Both the position numbers and the translations under genes were made by a program. From Butyriboletus loyo (Eukaryota > Basidiomycota > Agaricomycetes > Boletales > Boletaceae): a stretch of DNA of 64,000 bases. The stretch covers positions 62,001 to 126,000 of the forward strand of contig JBBPSI010000015.1 of NCBI GenBank assembly GCA_038093515.1, in the 5' to 3' direction. Positions 43,999 to 54,606 of the stretch are shown piece by piece; positions within the stretch are counted from its first letter, which is position 1, and every line of letters starts with the position of its first letter. The notes under the pieces are model-generated. The model did no database searches, was not told the origin of the DNA, and saw nothing but the letters and a program-made list of their open reading frames with translations.

Positions 43999-45311
43999 AT
44001 GAACAGCTTGCAGGTCTCGGAATGGTTTCCGTCCATTCTCATTCCATTCTTTACGCTCTCATACCCCACTTCCCCACCTCCGGATCCTGATTCCTTCCAT
44101 GATTCCTTCTATTATACCACCGGTATCCTCGATGCCTGTGTCATCGTCTCGTGTATAGCTGTCATGGCAGTGTTACGCGACGTAATACGCGTCTATCTCA
44201 TGGAACCATTCGCCAAATGGAAGCTCACTCGCGACTGGCAAAGATCACAACGGAAAAAAATTCAAGTGGATGGTACCCCCAACGGCTCGGCCAACGGTTC
44301 ACCGATTCAGAACGGCGTCGCTGGTCACAGGAAAGGAAAACATGTCCCTCTTACCATCCCAAAAAGAGATGCGCGTAGGATACACAGAAGTGTGCTGAGG
44401 TTCGCCGAGCAAGGCTGGGCATTCATATACTACACCATCAACTTCGCTTTTGGTGTCGTAAGTGATTTTTACTAGCGGGATGCAAGCAAGCGCCCAGGTC
44501 TAACGCTTTTCTGTCCTAGTATGTGCACCGCAACTTTCCCACTCGAGTGTTGCGTCCTACAGATGTGTGGTTGAAATACCCTAACATCCCCCTGGCTGGT
44601 ACTGTCAAGTTTTATTATCTCACCCAGACCGCCTTCTACATCCATCAAGTATTGATTCTGAATGCTGAGGCTCGGAGGAAGGATCATGTCCAAATGATGG
44701 CTCATCACATCATCACCATCATACTCATGGTTGCAAGTTACGCTTACAATTTCACTCGTATGGGGTGCCTTATCATGATGTTGATGGACTGTTGTGATAT
44801 TTTCTTACCTGTGAGTGGTTCTTGAACATCAGGTAGATGAATGATTCTCACTCGGTGGATGCCAGCTTGCCAAGATGCTGCGATATATTGCCCTATATAC
44901 TCTCTGTGATGTGACCTTCACCGTTTTCATGCTCTCTTGGTTCATCACTCGACACGTGCTTTTCATCATTGTCATCAAATCTACATTGAACGGCGTACAG
45001 CTTGTCACTGAAATGTGGGCGCCGGAGAAAGGCAACTATTTCTCCCCTTTGATACACAAGACCTTCTGTGCGTTGTTGATCATACTACAAGTGAGTTGAG
45101 TTGCTCGTCTGCTCGTTGAATGCTCACGGTTACGCAAAGGTGCTTCAAATCGTATGGTTCGGAATGATATGCCGCGTTGCATATCGGGTTTTGTCAGGTC
45201 AAGGGGCGTCTGACGATCGAAGTGATGAGGAGCCCGAGTAAGTGGATCGCGAACGGCGCTGGTCGAGGCTGACTCTCCGATAGGGATACCGACAAAGGGA
45301 AGGAACAGTGA
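43999..45311 (+). CDS. LAG1: Ceramide synthase (Lag1/Lac1, TLC domain)
   Basis: An ER membrane enzyme that N-acylates sphingoid bases to ceramide. ATG 43999 (MNSLQVSEWFPSILIPFFTL) is the first in frame. One helix ILDACVIVSCIAVMAVL is followed by a soluble loop with RRIHRSVLRFAEQGWAF. The TLC domain crosses introns: IYYTINFAFG, YVHRNFPTRVLRPTDVWLKY, FYYLTQTAFYIHQVLILNAE, ARRKDHVQMMAHHIITIILM (the catalytic HH of the Lag1 motif), ASYAYNFTRMGCLIMMLMD, CDIFLPLAKMLRYI, WFITRHVLFIIVIKS and VLQIVWFGMICRVAYRVL. The acidic tail DDRSDEEPEDTDKGKEQ ends at TGA 45309-45311. The membrane layout and motif are intact. Confidence 0.93.
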
Positions 45312-45434
45312 TCATAGACTATTCTACGCACGTTTGGCATTTAATGACCAGGGGCGAATTCCGCCTTTTTGCATACCTAGACGCGCAATTTTTATACCAT
45401 AATTTCAAGTTGCTCGCTTGTGCATGCGACCGTC

Positions 45435-45440
45435 TATAAA
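45435..45440 (+). promoter_or_regulatory. TATA-box candidate for SNF7
   Basis: TATAAA in GTCTATAAATTAG, 126 bp before the SNF7 start codon. Confidence 0.4.
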
Positions 45441-45565
45441 TTAGTTGGAGTTTGCGCTTCAAGGGGTGTTTCCTTTTCGAGAAAACAGTCACTCCTCAGC
45501 TGGTCCCTCACCGAAACTATCACTCACCCGTTCCCCCGTCTCCCTTCATATCCACTCTGAGAACC

Positions 45566-46441
45566 ATGATGGCCGGTTTCATGTCTTTCTTTGGCGGGAG
45601 GCGGGACTCAAAGCAATCCGCTCGTGATGCTATCGTCTCACTGCGGCAACAGCTCCAGATGATAGAGAAGAAAGAAGACTACCTCCAGAAGAAAGTAGAC
45701 GAAGAATTGAAGAAGGCAAAGGCGAACGCTGTATCAAATAAAGCGGGTACGCCATCCGCAACAGACATTTACACCCGCTGAGACGCTTTTTGCGTCGTCG
45801 ACCAGTTGCGACCCAGGCGCTCCGCAGAAAGAAGCAGAGCGAAGCCGAGATGGAACGATTGAACGGACAGCGTTTGCAGCTCGAACAACAGATCAACACG
45901 TTGGAATCAGCGAACCTCAATCTCGAGACGATGCAGGCTATGAAGAAGGCTTCCGATGTGCTGGAGCAGATCCACGGTCACATGTGGGTGTGCTTTATCC
46001 GTCTCTCTTGTCCCTCAAACTGAATCATTCCCTCCAGGAGATTGGCCGACGTGGACGCTACAGTGGCGAGGATTGGCGAACAGCGAGAAATAGCCAACGA
46101 GATCGCAGAAGCAATATCTGCGCCAACCGATCAAGCTGACGAGGTAATTTACCACCCCTGGCTTGGACAAGTGCTACAGGCATTCACGACATCCCATAGG
46201 ACGTACTAAGGGAAGAACTAGCTGAGCTTGAGCAACAGCAATTAGATGAGCGTCTAGCCGGCGCGGAACATGTGCCTGCACACATTCCTTCGGGTGCACG
46301 GGAAGCACGTAAGTATCGAGGAGTCACCATTTCATGGGTAGATCACTCACCCATTTCATTCTACCGACAGCCAAACAAGTTGCGGTGGAAGACGACGAGG
46401 AAGCGCAGTTGAAAGAGTTGCAGGCTGCTTTGGCGATGTAA
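45566..46441 (+). CDS. SNF7: ESCRT-III subunit Snf7/Vps32
   Basis: Snf7 polymerises on endosomes to drive budding and scission of intralumenal vesicles. ATG 45566 gives MMAGFMSFFGGRRDSKQSAR, DAIVSLRQQLQMIEKKEDYL and KKVDEELKKAKANAVSNKA. An intron (GTACGC...ACCAG) leads to ALRRKKQSEAEMERLNGQRL, LEQQINTLESANLNLETMQA, MKKASDVLEQIH, then RLADVDATVARIGEQREIAN, DVLREELAELEQQQLDERLA and the C-terminal MIM1-like helix EEAQLKELQAALAM ending at TAA 46439-46441. The basic N-terminal helices, acidic C-terminal half and length (about 220) are normal. Confidence 0.95.
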
Positions 46442-46745
46442 TGCCTACGGTAACGTTGTATCATACTCTCAGCTTAGCTCCCCGTGTTCAGATAGCATGT
46501 TTCATCATCTACTACCTATATCCCATCACCTTCATTTAATAACGTCACGCACTTTGTGCTCATTGCTGACTTTGGGACGTGTTTTGAAGTGGGTAGAGTA
46601 CAGGATAATCAGTATTAAATTATGCAACGACGGTCACTAGGCTATGAGTGCAATGGAAAATGTGGAGGGGGGGGAATGCAATGATGAGAGTGCTATGCGA
46701 TCTTTGATGACCGGAGGGTGGTGAGAGATTCGAAACACAAGGCAG
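46442..46745. other. Intergenic, convergent 3' ends
   Basis: SNF7 and NEM1 converge here with 304 bp between stops. A G8 run occurs at about 46667. No coding block. Confidence 0.4.
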
Positions 46746-48201
46746 TCATGACGAAAAGCCACGGAGTCCCAGAACTCTGCGCACGTCAGAGGTGAAACGC
46801 AAGGAGTCGAGGATTGGTAGCAAATCAAGGAGAGCTTCGTCGTGTGGATCGTGGGTCCATCCCTCTATGGGTATACCATTTGCTGTCAGGATTGAATTAG
46901 ACGACAGCATGGAGTCGACGTTTAGCCATACTGACCTTCATTGACGCGATAACTGATCGGTGAGTTGTCAATGAGGCAAACACGTGAGAGATCTTGCTCG
47001 ATGATAGACAGATCTTTGGTAAATGAACCATTTGGAAGCATCGTGCAGGACTACGAGAGAGTTTGAAAAAGTAGACAGTGACAAGGTTGGACAACGCACC
47101 TCTCGAAAGAAACGACGGGCGAGGATGCCACGTCCAGCGTCTAACCAATCGATAACCGGATCCGCATACTCCTGCATTGAGGCAGTGAACACGACCAGGG
47201 TGTACCATCCAGAAACCTACAGTAGGTTAACATCGCGGGAAAATAGTTCCTGCAACAACAGTATCTACCTTGCGAAGAAAGTAATCCGCAAAGGGACGCT
47301 TGTATACATGATACAACGTACTCCGACCACCGAGAACTACCTCAACTGTGTGACCCTTGTTGCGCCTTCCAAAACCAAGGAGACCAAATCCGCCAGAGGA
47401 CAAGGACATGGGCTTTGACGTCGAGTGTATGAGAGTCTCGTCCAAGTCGAGCACCAGTGTCTTTGGGAGATGGAAGGGCGTCTTATGAGCGGGCAATGGA
47501 GGGGTGGTTTCTCGGGCGGCTTCGGCTGGTGGAGGCGGATGGGAATCGTGTCGTGATATCGATAGAGAGGTAGGAACAGGTGATGGGGGAGGAGTAGGAA
47601 GGGAACCGATCTCTGACTTGGGGTGAACTCTACATACGAGATGAGATGGGGCGTCTAGAGGTGGGCGGGTTGAGGAAGGAGGCGATGACTGTTGCGTTGC
47701 TGGTGGAACAGTACGGGCATCGTCGTTGTGCGCGTCTCGCAGGTTCTGATCATCGGCCTGGATGGCTGCGAGCCGGTTCCGACCGCCGTCGATGTCTCCA
47801 GGTATCCAAGAAGCCCATGTAGCACATATTGTGTTCCAGACAATAACGAAAACGCGGACGAGGAAGAGGCGTCTGAAAGTGCTCCTGATTCTGAGGCTTG
47901 GCGGTAGTCTTACGGCTGGATCAGAGACGGATGGCTTGGGGAACGGAAATGACAAGAAACCAGAGGGAGAGGAGTAGGAACGTCTTGGTCGAGCAGGGCC
48001 GGTGGGGTGAGGAGAATCTGGGAGTTGTTTGTCGGACCAAGGGGTGGTTCGCTTGAGAGAACTGCCAGCGTCGGAACCACGACGTTTGACAGGGGGGCGG
48101 TAGGGGAGAAATGGAGATTGAGTGTCGACCGGGGTAGAAGGTGGAGTGCGGGGGAAGACGAAGACGTCGAGTTGGCGAGAAAGCAAAGCGAGCGAGTTCA
48201 T
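46746..48201 (-). CDS. NEM1: Nem1-like CTD-family phosphatase
   Basis: Nem1 with Spo7 dephosphorylates the phosphatidate phosphatase Pah1 at the nuclear/ER membrane and so controls lipid synthesis and nuclear shape. ATG at 48201 gives [20 protein letters not shown], then a Ser/Pro-rich region. A likely membrane helix ([20 protein letters not shown]) precedes the catalytic part. The HAD motif is [14 protein letters not shown] (about 47420-47460), then [92 protein letters not shown] and [20 protein letters not shown]. Stop TGA at 46748-46746. DxDxT/S is intact. Three or so introns split the 3' half. Confidence 0.93.
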
Positions 48202-48291
48202 CGAGACGACGACGGAGTTGGAGAGAGGGACGAACGTCAGATTATTATCTCACCCCGCTTCGCACGTGCTTAGTAGCGCCAAGTCTCATCG

Positions 48292-50307
48292 CTACAAAAT
48301 ATATCTAAACCCCTTCCCTTCCTCAGCCAGCTTTCTATTCAGCGCACGGAGGTGCTCCCTAAACACCCAGCTCATCACGATAGCGCTACCCGAGCACGCG
48401 ATACATATCCCGTACGAATACCGGTACGTCGGTCCCCAGTTCGACGGCCAGACGTATCTGTCATGCGGCGTCCTTACTCAGTGCTCCCCTATAGCTCGAC
48501 GGTGGACTCACGACCCTGCAATGTTGCCCAACTGCGAGAACCCGTTGATAAGCGACAGACACACCGCGCGTTTCGATGGTGGACGCGGGAATGAATTGCT
48601 CATCCATGCATACATCACCACAAATCCAGCATACGATTGTGCCATGAGGAAACTGTCCCAACGCATTTTCAGCGCGATGTCCCCGAAATGAACAGACGTC
48701 CCTTACAGAGACACGTAGCGTGCCGCAGTATTCATCGTACCGATGGCGATGATGAAGCCGACGATGCCCGCGGCATACGAGCTAATCATGTGATAGAACC
48801 GCTCTTGCTTTCTGTCCGAGTGTCTAATCACTCAGGGATGATATTCAGATGGGTTAGATCACTTCACATCAATCTTCTTACCTGGATAACCAGAATGCCG
48901 CGATCACCGTGAAAATGAACGGAGGTGCAACCAAAAGGAGTGTCACCGTAGGATTGTAGCCAAGTGTGGCGCTCAGCGTTGGGAAGTAGGCATTGAAAGA
49001 TAGTGCAATCACTTGCGCTGTCATCGCGAGAGTGAACAGCCATACTTTCCAATCCGTCACAGCGAGGTACAATCCATGGGCCCTTCCCCCTGTTTCGGTT
49101 TCGCCCTGGTCGCCGACGCCAACGTCTTCCATCATACGTCTCAGAGCAAGTCGACGTTCCTCCTCTGTGAGCCAACGTGTACTAGTTGGAAAATCTGGGA
49201 GGATGAACATGGCGCAAACTGCGACGAAACATGTCAAGGTCCCTTCAATGTAGAACAACCACCTAACATGTCAAGAGTTTGATGTGATTGATATGTCATC
49301 CAAGCAAGTCACTCTGTGACAGAATTCACCTCCACGCTGCGTGCCCGAGGACGCCATTCATACCTCCTAGAATCCCGGAAGCAAGCAAGGCGCCAAACGC
49401 GTTGCTTATGATGTTCCCGCCGTATAATATTGCAGTACGCAGACCTATTTCATCCCGCTTGTACCTATTAGCGATGTTCGGGTGAGTTAATTGCGATTAC
49501 AGTAGCAAACCACCAACCACTTTGAGATTAGAAAGAGGGCACCAGGGAAGAATGCCGCTTCTACGAAACCGAGGAAAAATCGCGTAAGTAATGCACCGAT
49601 GAAACTGTAGTGTGCAGAATTCAAATTGGGATGGCCTTCCGGAATACTGCATGAAGACTCACTTTGTGGTGATACCTGTCAGAGCGGAAATGACGCCCCA
49701 GACGATCATACAGCCGGGTAAGTAAAGGGACGGTTTTCCGATATAATTCAAGAACATGTTGCTAGAACATTGTCAGTGGCATGCGCATTGAGTGGGGGTC
49801 AATATTGCTTACGAGGGGATCTGCATGATAATATAACCCACGTATAGGATCGACAGCAGTGTCGCATACTGCTGGCCGACAAGGTGAAGGTCGGTCGTGA
49901 GCCCTCGCGCTCGGGCGGCCCTAATTCACATCAGTGGGAACCCGTCCATGGCGTGGTAAGCATACCCAGCATTGTTTCTGTCGATCTGCGCACGTCCATC
50001 AGTCTGAAGCTCAAATGGAAAAATCGATGTTTGAGTTTACGTAGTTGAGAATGTAGATCACGACCAGGATGGACATTCGGAGATCAAGTTTCCACAAGAG
50101 CTTGCGCTCAAGCGCTTTACGTGCCTCTTTACCACCGAACTCGTCGTCTGGGTCGTTGAAAGTGGATACATCTTCCTGCAATTTCGATTCCGGTGACTTT
50201 GAGTCTATGCAAATTGCGGACATGGGAGACGAGAGAAAGCCGCGTTTCTTCCCAACGTCCAGCTGTCCGGTTTGGCCGACAGAAGGTACCACGACTCGCT
50301 TGGGCAT
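48292..50307 (-). CDS. MFS transporter, Tna1/vitamin-type ACS family (paralogue A)
   Basis: A plasma-membrane symporter for an organic anion such as a vitamin or pyridine carboxylate; the substrate is not readable. ATG at 50307 gives MPKRVVVPSVGQTGQLDVGK; a start at MSAICIDSKSP (about 50223) is also possible. Blocks: LLWKLDLRMSILVVIYILNY, RNNA, QQYATLLSILYVGYIIMQIP, MFLNYIGKPSLYLPGCMIVW, FVEAAFFPGALFLISKW, YKRDEIGLRTAILYGGNI, RWLFYIEGTLTCFVAVCAMF, ILPDFPTSTRWLTEEERRLA, VWLFTLAMTAQVIALSFNAY, FPTLSATLGYNPTVTLLLVA, PPFIFTVIAAFWLSR, MAQSYAGFVVMYAWMSN, PRPPSKRAV and YVWPSNWGPTYRYSYGICIA. Ends GKGFRYIL, TAG at 48294-48292. It appears intact after about ten introns. The junction TG|GTTGGT after LISKW is canonical, unlike paralogue B. 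Confidence 0.9.
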
Positions 50308-50680
50308 CAGTCTTGTGACCAGCCCAGTCTTGTCAAGCCTTTACGCAAGTCGGCTGAGAGGATGTATTTTTGCTCTGATTGCAACCGGGCAGTGTGCAGT
50401 AAATCCTCAGGCTCACCACAGACCAGGGGACTGTTTCATATGTATTCTTTTCCCCCCCATGATAATAGTTGACCTGTGGGTAGAGTCAGTTCCTCAGTGC
50501 AAGTCGTTGATCTCCACGCGTTCGTTTTCCACCTGGAGTTGCATCATGATACATACTTGAAAGATCAGCGCTTGCTCTGGGACCCAACAGCACACCCAAG
50601 CAAATGCTTTGACTCTCATTGCCTCACTTGCTTCGTATGATCAGAAGACGACTACCAAGCATCCTTTAAAAAATTAGCCT
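50308..50680. other. Upstream region of MFS paralogue A
   Basis: The AlaX-like gene ends at 50681 and MFS A starts at 50307, both on the minus strand. No coding block was recognised. Confidence 0.4.
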
Positions 50681-52358
50681 CTACCTAGTGGCTGTCTCTG
50701 TTTCTCGGACGAATTGAAGGATATCTGAGATGATCGCATCCTCACGTCCTGCTTTCCAAACGCCGGTCAACTTTCCACTCCATCTAGTGCCTTTCCCTCC
50801 GCCTTTGACGTTGAGCTTCTCCTTTAGCAGCCCCCCTGTTTCCTTTACATGTTTCTCGACTGAACCAAGTATCAACAAAACACTGGTTCCCGTTACACTT
50901 TGAGAGGACGGCGTTGAGGATAGGACAAGGAGGTATCGGCTCTCAGCGCGAATAAACCCTGTAAATGCAGTTGCTATGGCGGATAAGAAGCCAAGTGGAT
51001 TGATGGAATCATCCACCCGATGCATATGCTTCGCGAACACCAAGTCCGATGATTGTGCCATTTCCTCCGCGACGCTCCTTGCGATATACTTTGCTAGTTC
51101 AGACTCTAGGTCGTCAACCCGCTTCTCCGCTCTCTTGCGTTCGTCTATCACCTGCTCCACACGAGCTGGCACCTGAGGAGCCCCACAGCTGAGAGTCGCT
51201 GCAGTTGCTGTGAGCTGCGTGTGCGTATTGGTCAGATACTCGATCAGCCGTGGCCCGGAAAAGAAATACAGTCTAGCAGAAGTGGTGTTGGAGCGAGCGA
51301 GGGTCTCCGTCTGGGGAACTAGGAAGAGTTGAAGATTGTGCAAACTGGGCCAATGAGTGCCGCAACAGCTGCGTAGTGTGTTCCATCGGTGTCATCATCT
51401 TGAGCAGTACGCTTAAGGACATACGGGTTCCGATCGATACGATCAATAACCACGACTCTCATAATTCCGCCAGTATAGTCGGTGGGGATCGCCTTAGCGA
51501 AACCACGCATATGACCTTCTAACTTCGCCTGTTCATTCGGCTTTTCCGTCTCCTGGACCTCGACATGGACATCGCGGCCTTCAAAGACGTATTGGTTTGC
51601 TGTAGTCTGAATGCTTTGTATTTCATCACTAGTCATGCTTCTCGCTAGCTCAACATAGCATGGAGCAGGTGCATCCGTCAAAGACCAAGAGAGCGTCTGA
51701 ATGTTCAGACGATCCTCGAGCACAGCGGATAAAAGGTGCTGAGAGGTGTGCATGGTCATCTGCATCGGAGTGCTAGTCACGATAACAAAGTTGAGTGAGT
51801 TATAGACACTTACATGATCGTACCTGCGGTCCCAGTCGGCGTCTCCGAGCTTGACCGATACTTGAGATCCTACTGTAAATTGGAGAATATCCACCTCAGC
51901 GTCTTCCACCTGTACATAGTGAACGGCATGTCCACCGTGACGCCTCGCTTGTAGAACCTTCCAAACCCTTTCAGCAGTTTGAATCAATCCAGTGTCGGAA
52001 GGCTGGCCCCCGCCTTCTGGAAACACGATAGTGTCGTGCAATATAACTTCGAGGGTGGGAGTTCTCGTTGCTGTAGATACGGTGTCCTTCTTTCCCTTTC
52101 TTCCACTTGGCACCGGTTGCGTTTGTGAGACCCGAGAGCTCACAATGGTGGTCAACAGCTCGCGAAGAAGGGGGTTGCCTTTGGGATTAGCCTCAGTTGT
52201 GATAAACTTATCGTATCCATTGCCTTACGTTGGCATGCCAAGAGACCAACAGGGATGGAGAACTGGGGATCGGACGGGATCTGGAGGGTGGGGGAGACGA
52301 CCCTGTGGTATGTAGAAGGCGTGACCGAAGGTGAAAGCAAAATCGCTGCAGCCGACAT
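50681..52358 (-). CDS. AlaX-type alanyl-tRNA editing protein (AARSD1-like)
   Basis: A free-standing editing enzyme that removes mischarged amino acids such as serine from tRNA(Ala). ATG at 52358 gives MSAAAILLSPSVTPSTYHRV and PVGLLACQ; an intron joins RNPLLRELLTTIVSSRVSQ. Then VILHDTIVFPEGGGQPSDTG, HYVQVEDAEVD, WDRRYDHMTMHTSQHLLSAV with the Zn-binding HxxxH, and after IMRVVVIDRIDRNP an intron whose acceptor at CTACGCAG restores NPCCGTHWPSLHNLQLFLVP with the third Zn ligand Cys (CGTH). The tail has TTSARLYFFSGPRLIEYL, RAEKRVDDLESELAKYIA (helical) and a DHHA1-like region ending LQFVRETETATR, TAG at 50683-50681. All editing-site ligands are present. Confidence 0.9.
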
Positions 52359-53066
52359 TCCTGTGAAGATGGATGAAGTGATGCAAAGAGCGTGTGGACT
52401 CAGTGGTGCGCCGGTGGTTCAGTGAAGTCCTGCGACCCGCGCCATAATTTTATCGTCCACTGGCTGATGGGCCTCTTTTCCCCACTCGAAGTAACTTCGG
52501 ACTTTCCCCCGACGGTGACAAGCTGGACGAACATGGATTACACGACCAGGGGCCTTGATACAAGAAGCCTGCGGTGAGAGACACGAAAAGGCGCTTCGGG
52601 CCCGGTGTTGGTGTATACCATGAACTATTAATATGCGAGTGAAATTTTCAACAGCAAAAGTATCCTTCAAATGCGCGTCGCTACACCAACCGACTCGGAG
52701 AGCTGAACCACAGATGAACCGAAACAACGTGGCGTGAGCCATACAACAGATCCATTGCCATAGCTGTGAACATTATGCATCATAGGCCAGGGTCGCTCGA
52801 CTGGAGAGCCTGGCTAGGATGTCCGTGACTCGATTCAACACTCTAATCGGCATTCCGTACGTTGGATGCAAACATAGTCGTGAGTTTCAACCTCCCTAAA
52901 TGCGAACACGTCGTGAACGTCAATTTGGTTCAGAGGAACAGGTTCCTCAGTCAGCTTGCTACGATAGGATGTCACTACGGGGGGAAATATCTATTGGGAC
53001 TGGCGCCCCTCAGGTCCGTGAGTCTCATATGTGTATCGATCTCGCAGCCCACCCAAGCTTTTCCAG
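52359..53066. other. No intact gene seen
   Basis: It contains the AlaX promoter and then sequence leading into the MFS pseudogene. The N-terminal third of the transporter (helices 1-3) could not be found here, so it is deleted or beyond recognition. Confidence 0.4.
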
Positions 53067-53873
53067 TTACCATTCGGCTCTTGTCTCGCGTTTCTTACTT
53101 GGATTTGGGGAGACTACGTTCTTCCCCGGGGCTCTTCGCCTTCTTTCCAGATGGTATTTTTTGATGAATTGCCATGTCCTTTTCTGGGACGAAAGGTACA
53201 CACACAATGAACTCGGTCTGAAGATGACGATTATCACTCGCGGAAGTTTGGTCAGCAACCTCTTTGGATCACTCGTCGCATGTGGCATCTTGTCTGTAAT
53301 GGACGGTGCATTAAGCGCCCCCGCACGGAGCTAATCAAATCAATACTATCCCTAATATCCATTCTTATCTTATTCCAGGTGGTTGTTTTCCATTGAGGGT
53401 GCTCTGACTCTCATCATCTCTATTGCTGCCCTTTTCGTAATCCCAGACTTTCCTTCACCTCCGGCCAGCTGGCTTACACGCGGAGAACGTCTTCTTGCAC
53501 AGGTGCGAATGGTGGAGGATATACGTGGCCCTCGTTTACGCAATACAATTACAGACAGGAAGATCTGGCGGTTAGCCGTATCACTGTCCAGTACGCTCGC
53601 TGCTCTTTCAGTCGGGAACTTCTTTTCTACATTGTGTGCAACCATGGGTTACAACCCAACCATCACTCTCTTGCCATGTGTTCCTCTGCGGCTGATAGGG
53701 ACAGTTATAGTGCAGCTGTTCTCGTGACAAGGCTTTTCGTGGTCTTATTTCTCGGATACTCGGATTCGAACAGTGATAGGTTCTGGCACATCACCGCTCC
53801 TATGATGATGCGCGTCATTTGATTTATAATTGCAATCTCGACGACGAACACTGCAATCCGCTACGTTTCATTG
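53067..53873 (+). pseudogene. Decayed MFS transporter (paralogue C)
   Basis: Homology to the two flanking MFS genes is clear but broken. Recognisable pieces are ALVSRFLLGFGETTFFPGAL, then NELGLKMTIITRGSLVSNLF, LVACGILSVMDGALS, WLFSIEGALTLIISIAALFV, IPDFPSPPASWLTRGERLLA and LCATMGYNPTITLLPCVPL. The donor after the DGALS exon reads AG|CTAATC where paralogue B has AG|GTAATC. The frame then shifts and stops at 53725; a fragment with FIIAISTTNTAIRYVSL lies further on in another frame after an in-frame stop. The first about 130 residues and the last three helices are missing. It is a remnant of an ACS-family duplication. Confidence 0.85.
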
Positions 53874-54606
53874 GACGTCACCTTCATCTTTCTGAGTTGA
53901 CAAGTCCTTCATGACCCAAATATTTGTGGTGTTTATGGTCTGAATAAGAAACTCCATTCCCGAGTCATCATCAAGACGGGCTACCTGAATTGCCCTCAAC
54001 ACAACTACAACATTGGGGCTTTGTAAACATTCCAGCTCACTATAACCTGACGTTTCCAGTACAATAAATCTTTACACCAGATCCATTGGGCCGTCGTACT
54101 GGTGTTCAATATATGTCAACTCTTATCTCATATGTACCTTGACGAGTTTGTCGAGCATTGCTATGCCTTGGGTATATTGGACATGTCTCGCACGGCTGAA
54201 CGAGTCGGAGGCGGAGACAATTTCTGGATTATCGAAATGCTTTGGGTATATTCCCTAGCACGCATTTGCACTTCAGTGATCAATATTGTCAACTACCACC
54301 TACTACTATCAATATACTAGTTGTTAAATGTACGATGCAGTTTATGATGAATCGCGAAGTCGTTCTCAAGCAGCGTTCTGTTCACTCCTAAAAGCTACCG
54401 AGAGTACTTACGTTACCGCTGAAAGAAAGCGACAGGCCCGGCTTCGTCCCACAACGACTCGGACGTCTACCCTGCTGCATCTTGTCAATGATACATTTGG
54501 CAACTTCCGGTCGGATGGCAGATAGAACATATGAAGGTGTTGGCTATTCCGCTCTGCGTGAGTCTTTACTCTATCTACGACCTCCGACGGTTTCCGGTTT
54601 GACTAT
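53874..54606. other. Intergenic between the pseudogene and MFS paralogue B
   Basis: Short open frames only, with no recognised protein block. It should contain the promoter and first exon(s) of paralogue B, whose initiation codon I could not find with certainty. ATG 54527 (MADRTYEG) is a candidate but lies in another frame. Confidence 0.4.

Noticed and set aside
50681..52358. Apparent frame break and missing CGTH motif in the AlaX-like gene near 51340-51420
   Set aside because: An intron with GTATGT donor and CTACGCAG acceptor restores NPCCGTHWPS in frame; the gene is intact.
53880..54600. Small open frames (54102-54320, 54328-54525)
   Set aside because: No recognisable domain, no splice logic, and random composition in a degenerate region.
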